DNA from: Filobasidium wieringae | Lineage: Eukaryota; Basidiomycota; Tremellomycetes; Filobasidiales; Filobasidiaceae | DNA: 64,000 nucleotides | Direction of reading: 5' to 3' | Assembly: GCA_001600055.1 (NCBI GenBank) | Contig: BCIV01000008.1 | Coordinates: forward strand, 496,001-560,000 | In this document: piece by piece, positions 45,812 through 56,171 of the stretch | Layout of the letters: each line of letters starts with the position of its first letter | Position numbering within the stretch: the stretch's first letter is position 1 | The notes under the pieces: generated by a model | Seen by the model: only the letters and a program-made list of their open reading frames with translations | Databases searched by the model: none | Told to the model about the DNA's origin: nothing | Position numbers and translations under genes: made by a program

Positions 45812-48800
45812 ATGTCGCCCTCAATCCCAGATCCAGATCCAGATCCTCGTAAGCTCTACCTCATCCCCCGTCCGATCCCCCCCCCCCCCCCCCGCTGACC
45901 CGGTTGAGAAAAACAGGTCCACATAAAAAACCTCGGCTTTCCCTTGAACCTACTCCCGTTTCCTCACAACCACAATCACAGTCGCAATCGCAATCGCAAT
46001 CTCATCCGTCCCCCGCTTCCTCAGAACTGACCAGGTTACCTTCGGAAGAACCCGCCCCGGACATCCAAAGTTCACAAGCTAGCGAACGGGTCGTCGGGCT
46101 GTTCGATTTCGCACACGACGATTTCACCCCTCATGATTCTCAAACGAGAACGGGGACGGGGACGGGGGGCAGTGAGGACGAGGGGGAAGAACTGAGTGCG
46201 ACGCTCAGAGCGGGCAGCGACGGGGATGAGAGCGCGGCGGGGTTGGAAGGGGGGGTGATACAGGATGGAGGACGGGGTTTACGTTCGATATCGATAGACT
46301 CTACTGCTCCCCGACTGAAAAGTACGGGCAGTTTAGCTCCCACTGAAGCCCCTTCGAATCCACCTCCACTTCTACCAATGACCGAGCCCGTCCCCCCCAT
46401 TCCCTCTCCCTCATCTGCTCAACAACCTCAACAAGCACAACAACCTCAAGAAGAAGAAGAAGAAGACTACGAATACGACGATCCTTGGTTCGACGCCGCC
46501 TGTCTCACAACGACCACTGAAGATCTTCCCTCGTTGACTCGACCGATCGCCGGGCCTTCGATTGAGGGGGGGCAGTTATCGTCTTCCAACTTGATCACGA
46601 CCGATCCGAGCGGTTTCAATCCCATCCCTCCCATCCCCACTCCTAATGCCAATCTCGAACTCGACGCCAACCCCAACCCCACCCCCGTCCCGACCTTCTC
46701 AACGACCTTCACCCTAGGAACAGGTAAACCCGCCCCGGCCCTGTCCGAATCGAGCAAAGAAAGGGCCAGGAAACTATTCGGGGAAGAAGGAGTCGTCCTC
46801 GCTCCCGATCTGGGGGTGAAGGAGGTTACGTTCGAGCGGGAAGATGAGGAAGGGTTTGGATCGCGGGATGCGGATGCGGATGCGGATGTGGATGTGGATG
46901 TGCGGGGGAATACACATGCGGACGAGACGTTGGGGATGTCAGGAACGTTGATGGGTGGGTTCAAGACGGGGAAAGGAGGGGTTCTGAAGGGTCCTTCGGA
47001 GCAGAGCAGGGAGAGGGTCAGGAAGTTGTTCGCACAGGATTTGGATGGGTTTGATGGGACCATTGAAGAACCACCGACAATGGATCTCTTCCGGACGGCT
47101 ACCGCACGGGGACAGTCTGACGTGAAGGAAGATGGACCGGCATTCGAAACGCCCAGACGCGATTTCGTTTTAGAAACTCCTACGAAACTGGGGCCCACCT
47201 TTCTACCCCCCCTCAACCCGCTCAAGAGCACAACCCCGGGGTCGAGCTTCCGGACCGCTTCCGGATCGAAAGTACCTCGGATCTCAGAGGCCGCCAAGGC
47301 CAGAGCGTTGGCTTTGTTTGGGGAGGATTTGATGGGGGTTGATGGGTTTGGGATGGAAACGGGGTTCAAGACGCCCGGTCCTGCCCCTGGACCTGGATTT
47401 GGACCTGGAGCGGGAGCGGGAGCGGGGATGGCGGGGTTCGAATCGCCTTCCATCAAACAGAGGAAAGCGCCGTTGTCGGAACAAAAGGAATCCATCCCCG
47501 GTCCGATGTTAGGTGAAACTCCCGCTACCCCCAATTGGAAGACGGATAAAACGGCTATAAGGGACGTGACGAACCACCACCCCCGACCCACCCCTATTTC
47601 AAACAAATCCAACCTCTCTCGTCCACTCCTCACACCCCTCGCGGGGAATCGGAAAGACTCGTCACCCAGGATCCCTGGCGTCCCGGCTTCTCCTATCCCC
47701 TCGACCCCTAGGATGGGGATCGGGCTGGGGATGACTCCACGAGCGAAATCCACTTTGAACAAGAGACCGGTCTTCAGGACCCCGTTCAAGCCCGGAGAGG
47801 GGGAGAGGGTGGCTGGGAAGGGATCGATGGAGAGCAAGGTTGGCGTGTTGAGGACACCTGCGGGACCGGTGGTCGCTCGATCGGGAGGCGGGAGGGCGGT
47901 CTTTGATTTGAACCGTATGTATCGAATTCATGATCCCGTCCCCCAGCCCAGGGTACTGAAGAACAGTTCGATATCGTAGGTAAAGCACCTAGGGAGTCGA
48001 TGTTACAAGCCGGGCTCAATCCGAGGAAATTCACCGAGAAGCAATTGATAGAGGCTGGATGGTGAGTCATACGCTAGCTCGCTACTCGGCCCTAAACTTG
48101 ACCTACGCGTTCAGTCCGCACGAAATCGCAAAGATAGATCCCCAGAATGCCTCGTTCTACCATTTCTCCGTCGGGACCGATATGAAAGGACCGGATGACG
48201 CGTATAAACGGATCTCAACGGAAGGGTGTAGTCAGATCGGACCGACGTGGGTGGAACAACACTGGTCCTTGATCCTGTGGAAGTTGGCTAGTATCGTTCG
48301 AGCCAAACCCGCGCTTTGGGAGACAAAGTGGACGTATGAGGAGGTGATACGGCAACTCAAATACAGGTACGATCGGATCAATAGTTTGTACGGAGGATAG
48401 ATGGCTGAATCGGATTTGATACCGACAGATACGAGAGGGAGGTTAATATGGCACAGCGATCCGCCATCAAACGGATACAAGAGCAAGATTCTCCAGCATC
48501 CTTACCTATGGTCCTATGTGTTAGCGGGATTTCAAGACAGGATACGAATGGGCAGACCAACGCGGGTCAGCCTACGAGCCTTCTGGAGTTGACCGACGGG
48601 TGGTATCGAATTCGAGCCAACGTAGACCCTCCTCTGCAGCGTGCGATCGATGCGGGAAGACTGGGTGTGGGTTATAAAATAGCCATCTCTGGAGCCAGGG
48701 TGAGCGGGATTGTAGCTTTGAATTTTTACACTCGGTTCTGATGCACCGCGTTACAGCTCGACGCGACCAAAGAGGGCACAGATGTTCTCGAAGCCTTGAA

Positions 48801-49847
48801 CCGATCTAGCCTGAGGATAAGTGGTAATTCCACGTGCCTTGTCCCGTGGGACCGACGACTTGGATTCTATACCAAGCCGTTCATTGCCACCATGCCAAGT
48901 CTCAACAAGGATGGAGGCATAATTCCCCTAATGGCTGTCAAGATCGTCAAGATGTATCCCCTGGCGTACATGTCTCGAGAAAAGGGACAAAAGTCCGCCC
49001 CATGGTCAGAAGCGGAGGAGTTCGTACAGCAGGAGCAGTGGTCGGTGAGTACAGGCTCGTCGGTCACTTGAATACGATCGCTGATTCTTGTTATGTATAG
49101 CAACGCTACAGCCAAGAGAGCGATCGATTGCGAGACAAGTGCAATGTATGCCATTCAGCTAGCTAGACCAAGCATCTTTGACTGATCCCTGCTATACTAT
49201 CAGAAACTGCTGCAATCATTAGAAGATGATCTAGATCGGCTAAAGCAGGCTTGTGAAGGGATGGAAGTTGATCCAGGTTAGGAACGGCATCCCATTCATG
49301 TTTATACAAAGCTGACTGTCAAACTCTCTGGCATTTGCAGCCGCTCTGGACTCGACCGAGGTCTCTGATGCAGTCTTGGAGAAGTATCATCAGGCTCCCC
49401 AGAAAGCGGCCTTCCTTCGAAGTATACCGCCAACGCAGCTCATAGTACTGGCTCAGAAGGCTCAAGAGGAGTTTGCATCCGAGTCGAACAGTGGACGATC
49501 AGAAATGGAGGAGGCCCTTCGAGTAAGTCATACCCTTCGTTCTATCCACGTAGTGACTGAGTCTGTCGTCTTTACAGACCATAATGCCACCTCGCACAAC
49601 GCGCAGCTTTCAAGTCATCAGGCTAGAAGACGCCGTGCCCCTTTCAGCCAACAAACATCAGCCAAAGACCGCTCAGCTACAGATCTGGGACGCTAAACAA
49701 CTAGAACGAGGTGTTTTACGAGAAGGCACGACATACCTGGTGTCCAACTTGGCACCAGCTCAACCTGCATCATGGTGCGGAATCAAGGAATCAGGAGAAA
49801 TCTTTCTAAGCACGAATCGGAACACGACATGGAAACGAGTAGAATGA
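45812..49847 (+). CDS. BRH2: BRCA2/Brh2-type Rad51 mediator with three BRC-like repeats
   Basis: The first exon (45812-45848) joins in phase to the exon at 45917. The large second exon contains three BRC-like units: FTLGTGKPAPALSESSKERA...LFGEE (46708-46790), FKTGKGGVLKGPSEQSRERV...LFAQDL (46960-47049) and FRTASGSKVPRISEAAKARA...LFGEDL (47248-47330). Later exons give the DSS1/DNA-binding region: WVEQHWSLILWKLASIVRAK (helical domain), RSAIKRIQEQD with PMVLCVSGI, LLELTDGWYRIRANVDPPLQ, AIDAGRLGVGYKIAISGA and LGFYTKPFIATMPSL (OB1). Further exons through FQVIRLEDAVPLS to NRNTTWKRVE complete an OB-like end. It loads Rad51 onto ssDNA for homologous recombination. It is about 1,150 residues, like Ustilago Brh2 and far shorter than animal BRCA2. 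Confidence 0.9.
45877..45893 (+). repeat. 17-nt poly-C tract in BRCA2-homologue intron 1
   Basis: Seventeen consecutive C in the 68-nt first intron (45849-45916), just upstream of a branch-like gctgacc and the aaacag acceptor. Confidence 0.85.
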
Positions 49848-49980
49848 ACACGAATTACGACGCATTTATGAAGATCATGACAACTGTACTATTCCAGCTG
49901 CTCGAGCAGTCTAGCGATTGAGAAGGAAGAACCTTTTGGATATAAGTGAAATGTAATACATGCATTGATGGAATATTATT

Positions 49981-51226
49981 CTATTCTTCGGCTTCCGAGC
50001 CTGCGGCTTCTCCCTCAGCCTCAGTCCCCTTCTTCCTCCTCTTTCTTTTCCTCTTTTTCTGAGCGCCTTCGTTCTCTCCGCCAGTCTTTTCCCCTGTTGA
50101 TACTGGCAGTACAGCACGATCCGCTTCTTTCTCCTGCTCGGCGAATTTGACTTTCGTAGCTCGCTCGGGGGCGTCTTCCGTCTCACGAGCCGCAGTTTCC
50201 TCTACGTCCTCTTCCCGAACCCTCTTCTTTCCTCTAACTGTATCCGCGTGCTCCTTCTCTCCATCTCGTTGTGCGAGTTCTTTCTTGCTAATTCGACCTG
50301 TCAAGGGAGCGCTCTTCTTGCTTCGCTGACTGAGGGGGTTGGGAGCTTTCGGTCCTTGCTTCCTCTGTCTTGCTGGAGTTGTGGATGTGGCGGTAGAAGG
50401 GAGATCGGATCCGATGATATTGGCTAGAAGAGGGGTATCGGCATTCATCTGTTCTTTTAGCTTAGCACTTTCGGCCTGTGTTTGATGAAGGGAGACGATT
50501 AGTAATGTGAGGGTCAAAAAAAGACCAATCGTATGTCACTTACAGCCTCCTTGTGCTTCAAAGTAGCTTCACTGGGCAGCTCCATGACGAGAACACCTCT
50601 CTCGTTGAAATGAGCGATCGGGACTCCAGGAATCATTCGAAGTTGAGATCGTAGACGAGCATGTTGCACAGCTAGAATATAACGATGTTTGTTGGTTTCG
50701 CCTGTTCAATGATACAGAACGTTAGTGATGCGAACCCTTTGCTCTGATACCAGATTAACGTACCGACTACGTCCTTGATACAAAGATGCTCCTCGATAGG
50801 TTCTCGGTGATTACATCTTCTCCTTTCAAAATTCTTTGCTAGATTCGTTACTGCTTGGTACTCCTTTCCTAACTTGTATAGGGCTTCCACAGAGCACTGA
50901 GTTATCACTGGTTATTCAGAATCAGAAGAAATTAGGAAACGGCTAGCAAAGGGAGCCAAAAATCTAAACTGACTGGGTTTGCATTCGCCTTGTACGCAAT
51001 TCGACAACATCTTGCTCAAATCCAGCTGCATATTAGCTTGCTCCAGTAAAAAGTCGTGCCCCACTAAGTGATAGTTTCGGATTACTCGTCAAGCATCAGT
51101 TCACTACATCCACGAGACCGGACGTAGGTATAACTCACCTAACACTTGAAACGGAGATCGGAAACCAAAATTTTGTGAATAGAGGTTCATCAGACGTTTG
51201 TACGCCTTCGCTCGTTTTTGTCTCAT
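49981..51226 (-). CDS. UTP23: Utp23 small-subunit processome protein (PIN-like, zinc-binding)
   Basis: The start at 51226 reads MRQKRAKAYKRLMNLYSQNF then GFRSPFQVL, the hallmark Utp23/Fcf1 N-terminus. Following exons encode HDFLLEQANMQLDLSKMLSN, ITQCSVEALYKLGKEY, LAKNFERRRCNH with a downstream C (zinc-finger ligands), NKHRYILAVQHARLRSQLR and PGVPIAHFNERGVLVMELPS. Utp23 is a PIN-domain-like component of the 90S pre-ribosome involved in snR30-dependent steps of 18S maturation, and normally lacks the nuclease acidic tetrad. The tail is Lys/Arg-rich (KKRKRKRRKKGTEAEG), a nucleolar localisation type, ending in EAAGSEAEE at TAG 49981-49983. Convergent with the BRCA2 homologue (133 bp between stops). 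Confidence 0.93.
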
Positions 51227-51955
51227 TTTTGCCGGTGTACAAGTCCTCCTCTGGGTGTTACAAGAGGTCAGGCACTAGACTTCATGCACGATGAGTCTGT
51301 CCTATGTGCGGAAAAGGCGATACGGTTCACTGTTCAATGAGGATCACCGCGATAATATAGTCGTCACGTGATCGAACAAACGGTTCCAGTCTAGCGTGTT
51401 TCAGGTCTCGCTTGTCCGCTGTGCAGCTTCTGCAGCTTTGCAGAAATTTTCAGAAATCGCTATCTACTAATCGCTCGACCATTTCAAACTGCATGGGGAC
51501 TTGTGATCCTCCTTTATCGATATCAATATGTTGCTTCCCAATCCTACCCTCAGCAGCATTTCGAGCGAAATATTTGCCATCAGACTCACGCGATCAAATA
51601 TGATCAGCGCACCGACACTTTTTTATTGTTCATGTTGCGTTTCGAAAATTTTCAGAACTCAAAGCTCAAAGGACCTCATGATGCATATGGCGATCCACTT
51701 TAAATACTCAATTGTAGATTGTAGAGCTGGTAGGCCCCATAAATCGTAAGCATTAATCGATCACTCCTAACGGTCTTGCACTCGCACAAATTCATCACCT
51801 TCTCTATCGGTTTATAGCGGCGTCACTGTTACAAATTGGTGACTTTGTTCATCCTCGATCGAATTCCACCATATAGTACGTTAGTCTCTTTCGGATTGAT
51901 ATGCATCACTCAGTGCACTGGAGCTTAGCCGTTGTTAATTGGATACAAGGTCACT
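51227..51955. other. Divergent intergenic region between UTP23 and TPR-SET gene A
   Basis: About 730 bp with several short plus-strand open frames that overlap in different frames and lack motifs. I treat it as promoter sequence for both genes. Confidence 0.45.
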
Positions 51956-54900
51956 ATGTCAACCATCGTGATACCCCTTCTCCTTGCGCGGAAGATTATG
52001 GCTGAGAGAGGCTACCAAATGAGTCTTCAAGACGTTCGTGAGCATCTCGATGAGGATTTACAGCACCATCGGAAGGCAAACCCAGTCCGGACCGAAATAT
52101 GCTGTCAAGTACTCGGCTATGAATTCTTTAATCGAGAAGCTTTTGAGCTGGAGGACTACTGGATCTCTCCAGGACACAGGGAGCCGACCGACATGCCTTT
52201 AGAATTACCAAGGCTTGAATTTCTTGAAGAAAAGCACTACGCTGCAAGATCAGCAACGACTTTGATCGAGAGAATATCAAGGGGTAGTCCAACTGTCGGA
52301 ATCAACATCCATCACGGTAACGGGGTGCCCTCTACAAGGTCTTTGATTGACCTACGACTAAGTGAGTTTTGAAACGTCGATTTCATGTCCAGGACGATGG
52401 TTGATTATAAGTGTCTGTAGCTTCTGTTTCAGACTTGCAATTGAATAGCAAGAATATTGGTAGGTGTCCTGTCCTGACTTGCGAGGGAGAACCTGTACAG
52501 AGTCATCTCATGCTCCTGTTATCGACCTCGCTCTCTCAGGTAGATATTTCGCTTGTCGAACGCATTGCCTTCCGGTACTCTTTGGCTCCGGTACAGCGAG
52601 ATTCATCGTCATTGACCCTTTCGGCCAACATTTTCTCGTCGACGTCGATAATGCGCCTCTGCTTCCGGCTTCCCTTGGAAATCCAACTCAGTCTGATTAC
52701 GATTTCGTCTATCCTCCTGGTACCATATTCGCTATTAAGGAACCTGAAGTATCTAGAAGACACCTTTACGGGCTAGATGATAAGAGATGGTGGCCTGGAC
52801 AGGCTAAAGGGCCGGACATTTCCACGTTCATGCTTGCGCCTTGCATCCTGATAGACTGTCCGTCGGATCTCTTGGTATTAGATCGGACAGACGACCCAGC
52901 TAAGAGCTTACCTTGGACGGGTCTAGGATCGCCGGTAGATGGATACTCGATACCCCGATGGGAATTTCCTGTCACCGCTAAAAGAGAGCTTGAGGACTGG
53001 AACGATCTGGGGTGTAACGTTAGTGCGGCCCATATCGTGTATCTTGCGCTTCTCTAAACACCTATCAGCTGTTGCATAGGCGTACAGGTCCAAACGCTAC
53101 ATGGAAGCTTTATACTACTTCAACAATTGTGTACTACAACATGCCAATCACCCTCAAATCTACAAGCTTCACTTGAACAAAACAGCAGTCGACATGGCCC
53201 TGGAGCGTTATCATGATGTAACGAAAGGATGTAACACAGCTCTTATTCTTCTTGGGAAGTCGATAGAAGGCGAGAATACAGCAATTCTATCTGGATGGGA
53301 AGAAACAGCTTTAACCAGGAAAGCATTCGCGCTCTATCGTATGGAACGCTGGCAAGCAGCGCAGAAGGTGTACTCTCTCTGCTTGAAAATGCATCCTAGG
53401 TCTGATCAGTCTAACAGGGGCATTGAAAAGTGCTTGAAGCGCCAATCGGAAGCTAGAGACGGGACTTACGACTGGAAATCACTGCATGAAAGCGTTACAA
53501 GCAAGACCTCGATCACCTTGGTAGATGCAGCGGATTACCTAGGGCCTGTCTACCTTGGACGTACGCCAGAGATGGGTCGAGGACTTCTTGCCAGCCGAGA
53601 CATCACTGCTGGCGAGCTGATTCTGGCTAACAAGTCTATTCTCACGGTCACAGACACACACCAAGGGCATCGCTATAGCCAATATGGTTATGCTGAGAGA
53701 GGTCTGCACCATGCTTTGGCGCGATTACCGAAGAGAACATCGAAGCCCGCAGTCGACGTCCCAGTGTTCGCACACTTCAAACGAGGCCTGACCTACCAAG
53801 CCTATCACCAGCCTGAGATGGCGAGATACATGGACAAAATGTATGCTGGAGAGACATACCCCTCTATCTACACTAGCGAAATTTTGACCATCTCTGATAT
53901 CGATGAAGAGCAACGATTGCCGGTAGATTTTGGGAGAATTCGACGTGTGGCTTTCTTCAATACTACATGTTACCCCTTGCCCGCTCCGAATGAGGCTGAA
54001 GATATTGGTCGATTGGCTGGAAAAGCGTGAGACTTACTAAATGATGCGCACTTACCGTCGTCAGTACTGATTTGATGTTCGCTCAACGGTAGCACTGCGA
54101 TGTATAGCAGCATTTCATTTTTGAATCACGCTTGCATGCCGAACTGTACCACCTCACGTGTTGGAAATTTCAGCCTAATCCGGACGAATTCTGACATAAA
54201 GAAGGGTACCATGCTGACTATCAATTATGGGATCGGCGATGGAGCGAAATACTCGTACGATCGACGCCATCAGTTTGCGAACAAGTGCTTCCAGCGCGAC
54301 TGTCGTTGTGAGCTGTGCGTCGAGGATAGAAACACCAGCGCAAAATCCCAAAAAGCCAGAGCGAGGGAGTATTCTGCCGCAAACGAGTGGTTCGATAGCC
54401 AAAAGGCCGCAACACGTATGCTAGGAGACGAAACGCCATTGGGACCCCGACTATCCCGACGACAAACCGTGACACTGCTAAAAACAGTTTCACGGCTGCA
54501 TTCTGTCTATGCGGATAGTAGCACCAGCTTCAACCCGGTACTGGCTGAGATGGTCGATTCTTGTTTCCAACTTATCCAAATGGGTTCTGATGTTGAAGCT
54601 GAGATGAGCAAACAAATCATTGAAGCCTGCGGAGTAGTGATAAGGGGTCGCGAGGCACGATCTCGTGGCATCGCTTATCTGGAAAGCGCACCTCAGGACT
54701 GCCCGTTTCGTTCCCTGCCAAAAGGGGAACTCAAAACATTCCGCTCAGCTGTCTTTGTATTGCTTATGAATCTTGTGAACAACGGAAAGCGAGGCCAGGC
54801 TGTATACTGGATGAGAGGGTTAGTATGGACCGAGACTATACTCACAGGTAGTCTGTATGCTCTACTCCGGGAACATGAAGATTTGACTCGTTTGTTAGCG

Positions 54901-55103
54901 GATCTGAGTGAGGGTAAGTAGAAGCAGATCCCAGTTGTTTATGACTGATACTCATTTCCTGACAATAGAGATACGTACGATCTTGGCTGTCAGGGTAAGT
55001 ACAAGCAGATCCCAGTTGCTTTTGACTGAGACTCATTTCCCGACAATAGAGATACAAACCCTTTAGGCCAACAAGGGAGGACAGTTTGCAACTTATCAGC
55101 TAG
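51956..55103 (+). CDS. TPR-SET domain protein A (SMYD-like putative methyltransferase), tandem paralogue 1
   Basis: The start at 51956 reads MSTIVIPLLLARKIMAERGY. The family-specific N-terminal half includes SPTVGINIHHGNGVPSTRSL, DNAPLLPASLGNPTQSDYDF and VYPPGTIFAIKEPE. TPR-type helices follow (MEALYYFNNCVLQHANHPQI; RKAFALYRMERWQAAQKVY). The SET core comprises GRGLLASRDITAGELILANK, then FLNHACMPNC (the NHxCxPN motif), MLTINYG (structural and catalytic Tyr) and the post-SET cysteines DCRCELC. It probably methylates protein lysines; the substrate is unknown. The last part is altered by a duplicated 63-bp intron unit (54912-54974 and 54993-55055). If both copies are spliced, the end reads LSEEIRTILAVRRYKPF... 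to TAG 55101-55103. If the first is retained, it stops at 54921. Confidence 0.8.
54912..54974 (+). repeat. Duplicated intron unit, copy 1
   Basis: This 63-bp unit begins gggtaagta and ends aatagagatac. It contains a complete GT-AG intron (54914-54968) with a ctgatactcatt-type branch region. It matches copy 2 at 58 of 63 positions by hand count. Confidence 0.85.
54993..55055 (+). repeat. Duplicated intron unit, copy 2
   Basis: Second copy of the unit, separated from copy 1 by 18 nt. The intron it contains runs 54995-55049. The five differences from copy 1 are single substitutions and none alters the donor (gtaagta) or acceptor (caatag). Confidence 0.85.
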
Positions 55104-56171
55104 ACATATCTCGACCTAGCCTGGTTGACGACATCAGTATGAGAGAAGAATATCGGAGGGATGCACAACTACGATCTATCATACGCAAGCTAATGTATAA
55201 AATCCTCGTGTTCCAGAGAAGAGGTCACCGTTCGATGTATACGCTCGATTGACAGGACGATGTTTGGTCTCACATATGCTCAGTGATCAGCTGATTGAGT
55301 CCAGTTAGGGTTCAGTGTGAGAGCCCTATCAGCCGCAGTCGTTTATGCGGCTATGAGAAAAAAATTTCCTCATGCGACGTAGAGACCAGATGGGCTAGTT
55401 GAGCTGTACCAGTTTGTGTGGTAAATCCAGTGTCAATAGATCGCGTGTTTCATGTCAGTGGCACTCCCGCGCCAGTAGAACCCTTGCATCGCAAACCACC
55501 GATAAATTAGCACCTAGATTCTGCTTCAGTATGAGTATGGCAGAATCTCTGCCCTAAGACAATAATATTTATGACCACTGATGCACTAATGGATCGAGCT
55601 GATTGTCAGTCACAGCACGAATGTTTTCACGTCCGCTGTAGTATCTCTTCTCTAGGTTCACCTCTTAGTCAGTACCGCTCTTACAGTAACACCAGTAATT
55701 GAATTGGATCAGTCGGATTTCCAAGTTCCAACACAAAATCATGGTTGATCGAAGTTGTCTCAGATCTCAGATCTGCATTTCCCGTTTTTGATCACTGATC
55801 ACTGAGATCACTACTGATTACTGATTTTGCGCGTCGTTGTCTAGTCTTCCCAAGCTTCCATAGCTCTTAAGCGATCGCGCAGCTCGTGATGGTTCGTCAA
55901 TCGTGCCAGCGAACCAGTCATGTCCTGATCTATCAACGCTATCACTTGACTGCCAGGCCTTACGATCAAATATATAGTGATCACGGCTTGTCGTATCGCC
56001 AGTCGTTAGGTGCATCAATTCCCCACCTTTACTACCGCCAATCTCATCCACGTCAGTAAACCACAATTCAAGGTACGCCACTAGTCAATTGTGGTGCATA
56101 GTCCTGATCTTCTTTATCCTTTCATATCGCACAGTCGACTCTGGAACTTCGTTTCGAAGAAAACCACATTG
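55104..56171. other. Intergenic region between the two TPR-SET paralogues
   Basis: About 1.07 kb with no supported gene. Near 55755-55826 there are nested short repeats (TCAGATC twice, then several ACTGATCAC/ACTGATTA-like units). The rest is unremarkable and presumably includes the promoter of paralogue B. Confidence 0.5.
55755..55826. repeat. Cluster of short ACTGAT/TCAGAT-type repeats
   Basis: Degenerate direct and inverted 6-9 bp units (ctcagatctcagatctg, then tgatcactgatcactgag and ctactgattactgat) about 350-420 bp before the start of paralogue B. Simple repeat or factor-binding cluster; function not known. Confidence 0.5.

Noticed and set aside
46467..47837. 456-codon open frame on the minus strand opposite the BRCA2 homologue
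   Set aside because: It mirrors GC-rich codons of the sense exon, is Pro/Ser low-complexity, has no domain, and lies wholly inside a well-supported coding exon.
54912..55055. Duplicated unit considered as long terminal repeats or target-site duplication of a mobile element
   Set aside because: The copies are only 63 bp, 18 nt apart, have no terminal inverted repeat and coincide with intron boundaries; a segmental intron duplication explains them better.
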